From the NCBI RefSeq assembly GCF_028609885.1, contig NZ_CP063195.1, positions 372,001 through 436,000 on the forward strand: 64,000 bases of DNA, in the 5' to 3' direction. Of this stretch, positions 36,458 to 44,507 are shown one piece after another. Numbering within the stretch: the stretch's first letter is position 1; every line of letters begins with the position of its first letter. The position numbers were made by a program, and so were the translations under genes. This stretch comes from Corynebacterium jeikeium (GTDB taxonomy: Bacteria > Actinomycetota > Actinomycetes > Mycobacteriales > Mycobacteriaceae). The notes under the pieces were generated by a model. It saw only the letters and a list, made by a program, of their open reading frames with translations, had not been told where the DNA came from and ran no database searches.

Positions 36458-37468
36458 ATGTCCAACGCTGTAGATGCACAGAAGAATCCACCAACCCAAG
36501 CGCCTCCGGCTTCTGAGCGCAGTGGCAACGGTCGCCTCGCCGCCATCGTCGTTGCCCTCACGGGAATTATCACTCTGATGCTGTTGGCGTTCCTCACCCC
36601 GAGCATGAACTCCGGTCCGGAAGATTTGCCTCTTGCGGTTTCTGGCCCTGCGCCTGCAGTCCAGAAGGTTGAGGGAATGCTCGAGCAGAAGCAGCCCGGC
36701 GCCTTCGACGTCACCGCCTACGACAATCCAGACGAGGTAAAAACGAAGGTCCTGGAACGCGAAGCGATCGGCGGCATCACTATCGGCAAGGATGGCACCG
36801 TCGTCACCATCGCTAGCGGCGCCGGTTCCACATTCAAACAGATCATGACCGGCCTTGCCGATGGTATGAAGCAGCAGGGACAGAAGGTCACCGTGGAGGA
36901 CGTCGCCCCGCTACCCGAAGGCGACCCGAACGGAATCGGCCTGAATACCCTTGCCCTGCCGCTGGCTTTCGGAGGCATGGCCTCGGCCGCGCTGCTGACC
37001 TTCGGGCTCAAGGGGCGTCGTTGGGGCCGGGTGGTCGGCGCAGCCGTGTTCTCCATTCTGGCCGGTCTGGTGCTCGGTGCGATCATGCAGTTCGGATATG
37101 ACCTGTTCGACGGAAACTATCTTGAACTGGCGGGAATCCTCGCGCTGGGTATCGCCGGTACCTCGATGTTCGTACTCGGCATGGAATCCCTGCTCGGCGG
37201 CGCAGGTCTGGGCATCGGCGCGATCATCACTCTGTTTGTTTCCAACCCGCTGTCCGGCATAGCGACAGGCTGGCAGTGGCTGCCTAGCCCCTGGGGCTGG
37301 TTCGGCCAGTACCTACCCATCGGCGCAGCAGGAACGGCCGTGCGCTCTGTCGCCTACTTCGATGGCCACGGCATTACCCACGCGGTGGTTGTTTTGTTCT
37401 GCTGGGTCGCGTTCGGCGTGGGCATGGTCGCTCTGGCTTCGTGGCGGAAGCGTCGCGCTACTAAGTGA
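36458..37468 (+). CDS. Membrane protein, ABC-2/YhgE-like topology, TetR-controlled
   Basis: A 336-aa protein. One membrane helix follows a polar Pro-rich start (LAAIVVALTGIITLMLLAFL), then an extracytoplasmic domain of about 115 residues (from MNSGPEDLPLAVSG to the SGAGSTFKQIMTGLADGMKQ stretch), then five or six helices (LALPLAFGGMASAALLTFGL onward). This plan is that of the YhgE/ABC-2 permease superfamily. No ATPase is next to it. TetR control suggests efflux of a toxic compound or lipid; that is inference. The last six residues are encoded by the 27-bp repeat. Confidence 0.75.
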   Translation: MSNAVDAQKNPPTQAPPASERSGNGRLAAIVVALTGIITLMLLAFLTPSMNSGPEDLPLAVSGPAPAVQKVEGMLEQKQPGAFDVTAYDNPDEVKTKVLEREAIGGITIGKDGTVVTIASGAGSTFKQIMTGLADGMKQQGQKVTVEDVAPLPEGDPNGIGLNTLALPLAFGGMASAALLTFGLKGRRWGRVVGAAVFSILAGLVLGAIMQFGYDLFDGNYLELAGILALGIAGTSMFVLGMESLLGGAGLGIGAIITLFVSNPLSGIATGWQWLPSPWGWFGQYLPIGAAGTAVRSVAYFDGHGITHAVVVLFCWVAFGVGMVALASWRKRRATK

Positions 37469-37475
37469 CGCCCCC
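37449..37475 (+). repeat. 27-bp direct repeat, right copy
   Basis: Repeats 35699-35725 with one mismatch, in the same reading frame, giving KRRATK-stop here and QRRAAK-stop in rlmB. Confidence 0.85.
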
Positions 37476-37520
37476 TTCGTCCCAGCCGTAGCCGGCTCCA
37501 GCGCTAGCCAATAATTCGCG

Positions 37521-39170
37521 CTAGCCGAACATTTCCTCCTGCTTATCCCACTGAACCTGCGCCCACGCCTCCCGCAACTCGGGCTGTGGGTCGTAGATGG
37601 TTTCCTCGCCGGTGGGGAAGTGGGCGTCAAAAACCTGCGTGGCGAAGCCCAGCGAATAAGGATCAAAACCGGGGTCGTGAGAGTGCACGAACTGCCTCCA
37701 CCGCGACTGCATAGCGACGGTGGTGGCGCGCATCTCGTCACGGCCACCGAGTAGCACGGCAATGCGCCCCTTGTCCTGGTCATAGCGCTGGAAGAGGATC
37801 GGCAGATCCAGGGCGTGCATCGCGCCCATGCCGGAATAGCGCAGGAACGGGGTAGTGGTATCCAGTCGGTAAACCCACGCCCGGTCGCTCGGGTGATTCT
37901 GTGCCAGGTACCAGGAAGGGCCGGTGAACAGCGCGTCGCCGAAGAAACGCCCCTTGAGTTTGCGGGATTTCGGGCCACCATAGTGCTGCTCCAGAATGTT
38001 GGTGGCCTGGGCATCGGTGCCGGAAATCGCGTGGGCGAACGTGCGCGTGCGCGTGTACTGCATGGAGCTACGCTTTGGCTCCAGGTGCATCATGTCGTAT
38101 TCGTTGCGGTTCGTGCCGATCAGCAGGGGCACGTCCATCATCGCGCCGGGGGAAAGCGGGTGTTCCGGCAACAGGTCGCCATCGATCACCGGGGCGAACG
38201 GGCCGGCCTTGGAGATCGGATTGTCCGCGTGGAAGCGCACAATCTCGTCCGAGAGGCGGCCCAGGATCGTGTGCTCGGCGGTAAGGAGGTCTTCGGTGGC
38301 GGCTGCAAGCTCCTCGTCGCTGAGCTCCGGCGGCGCCTGGCGGACCGGGGTGCGCTGGTCCAGCGGCAGGGATTCTTCCGCGCGCATGCGGTGCAGCCAG
38401 CGGGCGGCGAAGTCCGTCCAATACTTTGCATTCGCGCGGGTGTGGACGATCATCGGGGCGGGGGATTGCGCGATGGCCGCGCTGAACAGCTCCTTCGCGG
38501 ACGGGGTGGCCATCAGGGCGGTGACCATGGCCCCACCGCTGGATTCGCCCATGATGGTCACGCGGTCGGGATCGCCGCCGAAGGCACGGGCGTTGTCGTG
38601 GATCCAGCGCAGAGCCGTCAGCAGGTCGGAGTGACCCGCGTTGCTATCCATGCCCTCCGGCGTGTGCGTGCCCTCGCCCAGAGCTAACTGGCCAAAGATG
38701 CCCACGCGGTAGTTCACGGCCACGTACACGCAATCGATGGCCTGGGCGAAGTACTCGCCGGACAGCAAAGGCTTGTTCGCGGAGCCGTGGATGTTCGATC
38801 CGCCGTGGAAGTAGACCACCACCGGACGGCCGGCTTCCGGGTCGATTGCGGGGGTAGGTGAGTCCGCCGGGCGGGGGACCACCACGTTTAGCCAGAGGCA
38901 GTCCTCCGTGCCCTCCCAATTGCCGGCGGACTTGCGCGCCGGGCGGTACTGCGAGCACGCATCGCCGGAGGTGGCGGCGTTGAACACGCCTTCCCACGGG
39001 GCGATGGGTTCGGCACGGCGGAAGCGGCGGGTTCCGATGGGCTTTTCGGCGTAGGGGATTCCGCGGAAGGCGGTCACACCGGTTTCCGCGTGGCCTTTGA
39101 CCAGTCCGGTGGTGGTACGGACGATCCAGGGGTTGGTGGGTTGTGTGTTGGCTGTCGTCTCGGTAATCAC
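37521..39170 (-). CDS. Type-B carboxylesterase/lipase
   Basis: A 549-aa alpha/beta-hydrolase of the esterase-B family, apparently cytoplasmic as no signal peptide is seen. The conserved N-terminal FRGIPYAEKPIG, oxyanion region VVVYFHGGSNIHGS, and nucleophile VTIMGESSGGAMV are all present; a disulfide-type region EDCLWLNVV is also typical. GTG 39170 follows a TAAGGT box at 7 nt. It would hydrolyse carboxylic esters; natural substrate unknown. Confidence 0.9.
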   Translation of the reverse strand: MITETTANTQPTNPWIVRTTTGLVKGHAETGVTAFRGIPYAEKPIGTRRFRRAEPIAPWEGVFNAATSGDACSQYRPARKSAGNWEGTEDCLWLNVVVPRPADSPTPAIDPEAGRPVVVYFHGGSNIHGSANKPLLSGEYFAQAIDCVYVAVNYRVGIFGQLALGEGTHTPEGMDSNAGHSDLLTALRWIHDNARAFGGDPDRVTIMGESSGGAMVTALMATPSAKELFSAAIAQSPAPMIVHTRANAKYWTDFAARWLHRMRAEESLPLDQRTPVRQAPPELSDEELAAATEDLLTAEHTILGRLSDEIVRFHADNPISKAGPFAPVIDGDLLPEHPLSPGAMMDVPLLIGTNRNEYDMMHLEPKRSSMQYTRTRTFAHAISGTDAQATNILEQHYGGPKSRKLKGRFFGDALFTGPSWYLAQNHPSDRAWVYRLDTTTPFLRYSGMGAMHALDLPILFQRYDQDKGRIAVLLGGRDEMRATTVAMQSRWRQFVHSHDPGFDPYSLGFATQVFDAHFPTGEETIYDPQPELREAWAQVQWDKQEEMFG

Positions 39171-39177
39171 AAGTGCT

Positions 39178-39183
39178 ACCTTA
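39178..39183 (-). promoter_or_regulatory. Leaderless -10 box of the carboxylesterase gene
   Basis: TAAGGT on the minus strand, 7 nt before GTG 39170. Confidence 0.45.
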
Positions 39184-39257
39184 ACGAGCTGCGCCGCTGG
39201 TGTCCCTCTTCCGGGGGCGGTGGCTATATTTTTATGCGCTTTACGCGCACGGCCTGT

Positions 39258-40196
39258 TTAGGCGTGGTGTGCGTGGCCTGCAGCCTCGTTGCTGGTCTGT
39301 TTTGAGATCGACTCGCCAGCAGCCGAATACTCCCGCGCCCGCACCGCATCCGCCTGCACGTGTCGGGAACGCATCCAGGCGATTCCACGGCAGACCAGGT
39401 AGATCACAAAGCTCAAGGTGGTCACGAATACCGAAACCGGCAGCCCCGGCGCCAGCGATGCCACCAGCCCGCCGACCGCCGACACCACGGAGAAAATACC
39501 CGACAGTACTACGGCCAACACCGGGTTGCTGGTCACCTTCACAGCCGCCGCGCCGGGCGTAATCAGCAGCGCAATCAGCAGCAGGGCGCCAACGATCTGC
39601 ACGCCCTGGCTGGCCACTACACCGATCAGCGCGGCGAACACTAGCGCCAGCACGCGCACCTTCACGCCCGAGGCCGCGGCCAGCACCGGATCCACTGTGG
39701 CGAACAGCAGTGGCCGCCACAGCAGCGCCATCGTCACCACCACCAGCACCGCCAGCGCCGCCAGGATGCCCAGCGAGGCAGAGCTCACGCCCACAATCTG
39801 GCCCGTCAACAGGCTAAAAGCCGCGGAAGACCTGCCGGGGTAGAGGTAGATAAACAGAACAGAAAGGCCCATGCCGAAGCTCAAGATCACCGCCACGATG
39901 GCGTCCTGCTCCCTTTGCCCCAACGCCGTCAGCGCCACGGCAGCCAGCACAGCGCCGATCAGCGCGCCCCAGCTCACGCTAAAGCCGAACAGTAGCGCGG
40001 CGGCGGCACCCATCAGTGCCAGCTCGCCGGTGGAGTGCGCGGCGAAGCTCATCTTCCGCATCACGATCAGCGGTGCGATCGCGCCCGAGACGATACCCAG
40101 CAGCAGCGCTGCCAGCAGTGCGTTCTGCACGAAGTCCACCGAAAGTAGCGCGAGGGTGTCTTCCCACCAGTCGCCGGTGTGGAATTGGCTGCTCAT
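39258..40196 (-). CDS. Zinc/manganese-type ABC transporter permease
   Basis: A 312-aa ABC-3 family permease with about eight or nine membrane helices (NALLAALLLGIVSGAIAPLIV first). HSTGELALMGAAAALLFG and the GVQIVGALLLIALLITPGAAA stretch are family hallmarks. The C-terminal tail of about 45 residues is hydrophilic. It overlaps the ATPase gene by 4 bp and ends the three-gene operon. Confidence 0.92.
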   Translation of the reverse strand: MSSQFHTGDWWEDTLALLSVDFVQNALLAALLLGIVSGAIAPLIVMRKMSFAAHSTGELALMGAAAALLFGFSVSWGALIGAVLAAVALTALGQREQDAIVAVILSFGMGLSVLFIYLYPGRSSAAFSLLTGQIVGVSSASLGILAALAVLVVVTMALLWRPLLFATVDPVLAAASGVKVRVLALVFAALIGVVASQGVQIVGALLLIALLITPGAAAVKVTSNPVLAVVLSGIFSVVSAVGGLVASLAPGLPVSVFVTTLSFVIYLVCRGIAWMRSRHVQADAVRAREYSAAGESISKQTSNEAAGHAHHA

Positions 40197-40894
40197 ACGA
40201 CCACCAGCTTTCCGTCTACGTTCACTACATTCACGTCCGTTTGGTACAGGCGGGAGAGCGTCTCGCTGTTCATGACCTCATCCACCGTGCCGATCGTGTG
40301 GCCGTGCGGTGCGAGGTATAGCACCCGGTCCGTCACGTTTAGGATCGGGTTGATGCCGTGGGTGACGAACACGATTGCCGTGTCGTGCTCCCGCCGCCTG
40401 CGATCCAGCAGCTCCACGGTCTTCTTCTGCGCGCGCAGGTCCAGGGAGAGCAGCGGCTCGTCGCACAGCAGCAGCTCCGGATCCTGCGCCATCGCTTGCG
40501 CCTGCCGGATGAGCTGTTGCTGTCCGCCGGATAACTCGCCGACCCGTCGATTGGCCAGGCCGGTCGCGCCTACTTCCTCCAGCGCCGCGTCGATCTGGGC
40601 TTTCTTTGGACGTCGATTCTTTATGACGCCCGCTGCGAGTGCGAGGCCAACCAGATCTCTTGCGCGCAGCGGAATGGTCGGGTCGAACATCCTCTGTTGG
40701 GGGATGTAGCCCAGCTTGTCGGTCACCTTGACGCTGCCACGGCTGAGTTTACGGGTCCCGAGCGCGACGTTCAGGAGAGTGGATTTTCCCACTCCGTTGG
40801 GGCCCAAAATAGCCAAAAACTCCCCCGGCGCGACCTCGAGGTCGAGGTCGCGCCAGAGGGGTTCTACTGCCGCGTCGCGGAGAGCGAGAACCAT
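40193..40894 (-). CDS. Zinc/manganese-type ABC transporter ATPase
   Basis: A 233-aa ATPase. Walker A is AILGPNGVGKSTLLNVAL, the signature GELSGGQQQLIRQAQA, Walker B ELLLCDEPLLSLDL, and the switch VFVTHGINPI. It overlaps the binding-protein gene by one base and the permease gene by four, so all three are coupled. Confidence 0.93.
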   Translation of the reverse strand: MVLALRDAAVEPLWRDLDLEVAPGEFLAILGPNGVGKSTLLNVALGTRKLSRGSVKVTDKLGYIPQQRMFDPTIPLRARDLVGLALAAGVIKNRRPKKAQIDAALEEVGATGLANRRVGELSGGQQQLIRQAQAMAQDPELLLCDEPLLSLDLRAQKKTVELLDRRRREHDTAIVFVTHGINPILNVTDRVLYLAPHGHTIGTVDEVMNSETLSRLYQTDVNVVNVDGKLVVV

Positions 40895-41958
40895 TACTTG
40901 GTTGCATCCTCCAATTGCTTGATCAGGGCGTCGGCGTACTCGAAGTAGTCTTGACCCTCATCGGGGGTTTCGTTGACATTGACTACCTTAATGCCAGCTT
41001 CCTTGGCTGCGTTGGTCAGCTGCTCGGCTGCCGGGGTTTCCGACTGCTCGTTAGTGATGAGGATGTCGGCCTTCTTGTCCGTGATCAGCTGGCGGGTGGC
41101 AGCCAGGTCGGCGGCGGAGGGCTCGGACTCGTTATTCACCGAGTGGGCAAAGCCCTCCGGGGTGATGTCCTTCAGCTCGGAATCGTCTACCAGCTCAGCG
41201 GCGACGGATTCGGTGAGGATGACGTTCTTGCCGCTCAGCTTCTCGATGCGCTGCTTCAGCTCGTCAGTCTTCTTGGATACGTCCTCGTCGGACTCCGGGA
41301 TGTCGGAGTTCAGCTTGTGCAGCTCGGCGGAGAGGTTCTTTTCGAACTCGGAGACGACGTCTAGGTCGAACCAGACGTGGGGGTTGGCTCCACCGTGGTC
41401 GTGACCCTCATGATCGTGACCGTGCTCGTGATCATGTCCCTCCTCACCGTGCTCGTGGTCGTGACCTTCATGATCGTCACCGTGCTCGTGGTCATGACTC
41501 TCGTGCTCATCGTGACCGGACTCTTCACCGTGCCCGTGGTCATGGCTGTGCTCGTGCCCCTCCTCACCATGGTCGTCACCGTGGTGGTGTGCCTCAGCCA
41601 GTGGCTGGGCCGTAACCAGCGGGGTGCCCTCTTCCACGTTGTCGGTCAGCCAGTTGTCATAGCCCGCGCCGTTGGCGACTACGATGTCTGCGTCCTTGAC
41701 TGCCGCGATGTCGCGGGCAGTGGCCTCGTACTCGTGCGGGTCGTCGTCCTTGCTGCTGAGGATGGTGGTCACCTCAACGTCATCGCGACCTTCAGTGACG
41801 TCTTCCGCGATGCTGCCCCAGATGGATGTGGAGGCGACGAGCTTGATCTTGTCCCCATCGGCGGCGGAATCTTCCGAACCGCCGGCGCAGGCGGTCACGC
41901 CCAACGCCAACGTTGCGATACTGAACACTGCTGCGAAATTGGCAACCATTTTCTTCAT
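40894..41958 (-). CDS. Zinc-binding lipoprotein of the metal ABC transporter, His-rich (ZnuA-like)
   Basis: A 354-aa cluster A-I binding protein. The signal ends LALGVTACAGGSE (lipobox). The metal site is ANPHVWFDLD plus a His-rich loop of about 65 residues, roughly residues 125-190, built of HDHEHG/HEGHD repeats with Asp and Glu. Such a loop is the mark of zinc-type binding proteins, but this one is exceptionally long. It is first in the operon. ATG 41958 has GGGAG at a good distance; the upstream GTG/ATG extension is rejected. Confidence 0.9.
   Translation of the reverse strand: MKKMVANFAAVFSIATLALGVTACAGGSEDSAADGDKIKLVASTSIWGSIAEDVTEGRDDVEVTTILSSKDDDPHEYEATARDIAAVKDADIVVANGAGYDNWLTDNVEEGTPLVTAQPLAEAHHHGDDHGEEGHEHSHDHGHGEESGHDEHESHDHEHGDDHEGHDHEHGEEGHDHEHGHDHEGHDHGGANPHVWFDLDVVSEFEKNLSAELHKLNSDIPESDEDVSKKTDELKQRIEKLSGKNVILTESVAAELVDDSELKDITPEGFAHSVNNESEPSAADLAATRQLITDKKADILITNEQSETPAAEQLTNAAKEAGIKVVNVNETPDEGQDYFEYADALIKQLEDATK
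41390..41590. repeat. Degenerate tandem repeat encoding the His-rich loop
   Basis: Short units related to CATGATCGTGACCGTGCTCG recur about ten times with variation. They encode the metal-binding loop on the minus strand and leave a hydrophobic open frame on the plus strand. Confidence 0.7.
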
Positions 41959-42097
41959 TCTCCCGAGGTTAGTGGGCACGAAAACGATCGTCAATATGAA
42001 TCAAAATGAGGTTGAACCATCTACGAAACTCCACGGCAGGCCGGGGAAGGTGGCGTCAACCCCCAAGAAGGAAGAGCTGGCGACTACCCTAAAAAGA
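41959..42097. other. Divergent control region of the zinc operon and LacI gene
   Basis: 139 bp. An imperfect AT-rich palindrome, TCAATATGAATCAAAATGA (41993-42011), may be a Zur-type site, but it fits poorly. The LacI -10 box lies at 42085-42090. Confidence 0.3.
42085..42090 (+). promoter_or_regulatory. Leaderless -10 box of the LacI-family gene
   Basis: TACCCT, 7 nt before ATG 42098. Confidence 0.5.
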
Positions 42098-43207
42098 ATG
42101 AACAGACCAGCACGGCGCGGCACCTTGGCCTCCATTGCGGCCGAACTGGGCGTTTCGCGCACCACGGTGTCCAATGCGTACAACCGCCCGGACCAGCTTT
42201 CGCCCGAGCTGCGCGACAAGATCCTGCACGTCGCGGCGAAGGTCGGCTACCCAGGGCCGGACCCGATGGCACGCTCGCTGCGCACGCGCCGGGCAGGGGC
42301 GATCGGCGTGCTGTTGACTGAAGAGCTGCCCTATGCGTTCGAGGATCAGGCCTCGCTGGAGTTCGTCTCCGGTGTGTCGGTGAGCTGCGGGGCGATGGAC
42401 GCCTCCATGCTGCTGATCCCGGCGGGCGTGGACGATAATCCTACCGCCGACCGCCCCGCACAACTGGTGAATCAGGCCAGCGTGGACGGATTTATCGTCT
42501 ACTCCGTGGCGGCCGATGACCCGTACCTCGCGGCCGTCCGCAACCGTGGGCTGCCGACCGTGGTGTGCGACCAACCCGCCGGAGTGGGCGACCCCTTCGT
42601 GGGCATCGACGACCGCGAAGCCATCAAGCCCGCCATTCGCGAGCTCGTGGACGCAGGTCACCGCCACATCGGCGTGCTGTGCATCCGCCTGGACCGCACC
42701 CCGAACAATGGCCCAGTAAGCGACGAACGCATCCAGGGCGCGCATATGCACGTACAGCGCTCGCGAGTGCTGGGAGTCTTGGACGTGCTCGAGGAGGCCG
42801 GGATCTCGCAGACACCTATCGTCGAGCGTCACATCAACAACCCCCAGACCGCCTTCGAAGCCGCCCAGGAGCTGCTGACCAACCACCCGGAGCTCACCGC
42901 CGTCGCCTGCACCACCGACTCGCAGGCTCTAGGAGTGATGCGTTACGCAGCGGAGCAGGGAATCGACGTGCCGGGCCAGCTCTCTGTTACGGGGTTCGAC
43001 GGTATCCCCGAAGCTATTGACGCCCACATCACAACCGTCCGCCAACCCAGCAAAGACAAGGGACTGGAGAGCGGCAATATGCTTGCCGAACTCATCGAAC
43101 AGCGGTTGAGTGAAAACCCGGCCAAGCCTGCCCGCCGGGCAGCGGCGCCAAGCGTGCTGCTGGAGACTGAGCTAATCCGCGGAACGTCCGTCGCGGCGCC
43201 GCAGTAA
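42098..43207 (+). CDS. LacI-family transcriptional regulator
   Basis: A 369-aa regulator. The N-terminal helix-turn-helix with hinge reads TLASIAAELGVSRTTVSNAYN; then comes a periplasmic-binding-like sugar domain (AGAIGVLLTEELPYAFEDQ, TGFDGIPEAIDAHITTVRQP). The frame is open to 41672, but ATG 42098 gives the normal N-terminus and has a leaderless -10 box. The 3' end overlaps the converging otsB by 36 bp. The effector and targets are unknown; control of trehalose genes next door is only a possibility. Confidence 0.9.
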   Translation: MNRPARRGTLASIAAELGVSRTTVSNAYNRPDQLSPELRDKILHVAAKVGYPGPDPMARSLRTRRAGAIGVLLTEELPYAFEDQASLEFVSGVSVSCGAMDASMLLIPAGVDDNPTADRPAQLVNQASVDGFIVYSVAADDPYLAAVRNRGLPTVVCDQPAGVGDPFVGIDDREAIKPAIRELVDAGHRHIGVLCIRLDRTPNNGPVSDERIQGAHMHVQRSRVLGVLDVLEEAGISQTPIVERHINNPQTAFEAAQELLTNHPELTAVACTTDSQALGVMRYAAEQGIDVPGQLSVTGFDGIPEAIDAHITTVRQPSKDKGLESGNMLAELIEQRLSENPAKPARRAAAPSVLLETELIRGTSVAAPQ

Positions 43208-44020
43208 ATCCTGCAGGAAGTCCCGGACGTCCTCCGGGGTATCCAAGCGGTGTGTGGCGCCAGTCTCCCCACCGCCGACGCGGATGCCGATGTCCGGGGC
43301 GGGCGCGGTGGCCGGCGGGGTGATCGGTGGGGTGGCAGGGGAGTAACACAGCGTGGAGAGCACCGACTCGTCCGTCGTGTCATCCCCTGCGAACAGCACT
43401 CGCAGCTCCCGGCCGTGCTGGCGTGCGTAGGCGCGGCGGAAATCCTCGATGTAGGCGCCCTTGGTGGTCATATCCACCGCAACCTCCAAGATGTCCTTAC
43501 CCCACGTCACCTGGGATAATTCGCTGGTGGCGGCGAAATCCGCCAGGCGCTTGTTCAATTGCTCGGCCAGCTGCTTATCCGGCACTAGGCGGGTGTGCAA
43601 CCCCACTGCCAGAGGCTTGACCTCCACCCACGCGCCCTCGTGCTCGGTGGCGATGGACTCCGCTTGGGAACGCAGCTCGCCCAGCCAGGACCGCTGCTCC
43701 GGGCTCAAATCCGCCGCGCCACCGTCAGCGGGTTCCGCCCCGTGGCTACCGACCAGGCGCACAGGGCCGTGCGCAGGCAGCATCGTCGCATGCGCAAGCT
43801 GCTCCAGGTTGCGCCCGGAGATCACCATTGCCTCCGTGTTCGGCAGCGCCGCCAGCCCTTCCAGAGCCTCCATTGCGCCGGGGACGGCGTGCACTCCCGT
43901 GGGCTCGTCCGAGAAGTGGGCCAGGGTGCCATCGAAATCCATTGCTACCAGTAAGTCTGGGGTGGCAGCCAGGCCGGAGAGGTCGGCGTCAGAAAGAAGA
44001 GGCAGTAACGAACCATCCAT
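43172..44020 (-). CDS. otsB: Trehalose-6-phosphate phosphatase
   Basis: OtsB makes trehalose from trehalose-6-phosphate. The 282-aa HAD-type enzyme has motif I VAMDFDGTLAHF, motif II AMVISGRNLEQL, GSHGAEP, and motif IV VLFAGDDTTDESVL. A Pro/Thr/Ala loop in the last 60 residues is unusual (PATPPITPPATAPAP). AGGAGG lies 9 nt before ATG 44020. It is the last gene of an otsA-lipoprotein-otsB operon and overlaps the LacI gene. Confidence 0.94.
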   Translation of the reverse strand: MDGSLLPLLSDADLSGLAATPDLLVAMDFDGTLAHFSDEPTGVHAVPGAMEALEGLAALPNTEAMVISGRNLEQLAHATMLPAHGPVRLVGSHGAEPADGGAADLSPEQRSWLGELRSQAESIATEHEGAWVEVKPLAVGLHTRLVPDKQLAEQLNKRLADFAATSELSQVTWGKDILEVAVDMTTKGAYIEDFRRAYARQHGRELRVLFAGDDTTDESVLSTLCYSPATPPITPPATAPAPDIGIRVGGGETGATHRLDTPEDVRDFLQDLLRRRDGRSAD

Positions 44021-44024
44021 GCGC

Positions 44025-44507
44025 CTAACCCTCCTGCGGACCGCTAATGAACTCAACCGCCGGGACGGACTGCCAATCCTGCTTGTCCTCCGGTGCGGGC
44101 TGCTGCAGCTTCAGCGCATTATCGGAAGGGCGGGTATAAGTGAGGTCTTGGTCATTAAGGACGGACTTCAGACGGTCGGCAGTGTCCTCGTCGCCCGGCA
44201 GACACTGGGCGCCGTCGATGCGGGAGGAGGCGAAGTTGGTGATGCGCATGGCCTCGTCCTTCCACTCCACGTGGCCAGTCAAGTGGACACAGCCACTAGC
44301 GCCGTTCAGTGAATCTTCACCGAAAATCAAATAACTGCGGCCCTGCTGGGCTTCCGGCAATAGGCCGCCGCGCACGTCTGAATCGTAGATCGCCGAGACC
44401 TGCCACTGGGAGTTACCCAGGGGAGCCGCCGGATCGGAGCAAGCCGATAGGCCAGCCATAGCCGCGGCACTTAAACCGAGTGCGAAGAACGTAGCCGCGC
44501 GACGCAT
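44025..44507 (-). CDS. Hypothetical lipoprotein between otsA and otsB
   Basis: A 160-aa exported protein. The signal ends MAGLSACSDPA, a clear lipobox. The mature part shows SQWQVSAIYD and GASGCVHLTGHVEW, a META/HslJ-like pattern with two Cys. It starts in the otsA stop codon (TAATG type) and is followed by otsB within 4 bp, so it belongs to the same operon. Function unknown. Confidence 0.8.
   Translation of the reverse strand: MRRAATFFALGLSAAAMAGLSACSDPAAPLGNSQWQVSAIYDSDVRGGLLPEAQQGRSYLIFGEDSLNGASGCVHLTGHVEWKDEAMRITNFASSRIDGAQCLPGDEDTADRLKSVLNDQDLTYTRPSDNALKLQQPAPEDKQDWQSVPAVEFISGPQEG

Noticed and set aside
41377..42009. Plus-strand open frame coding a very hydrophobic Val/Leu/Thr protein
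   Set aside because: It arises as the antisense of the His-rich repeat of the zinc-binding protein; composition alone explains the false membrane helices.
41993..42011. Zur box before the zinc operon
   Set aside because: The palindrome has too many mismatches to claim; kept only as a weak note in the control-region entry.
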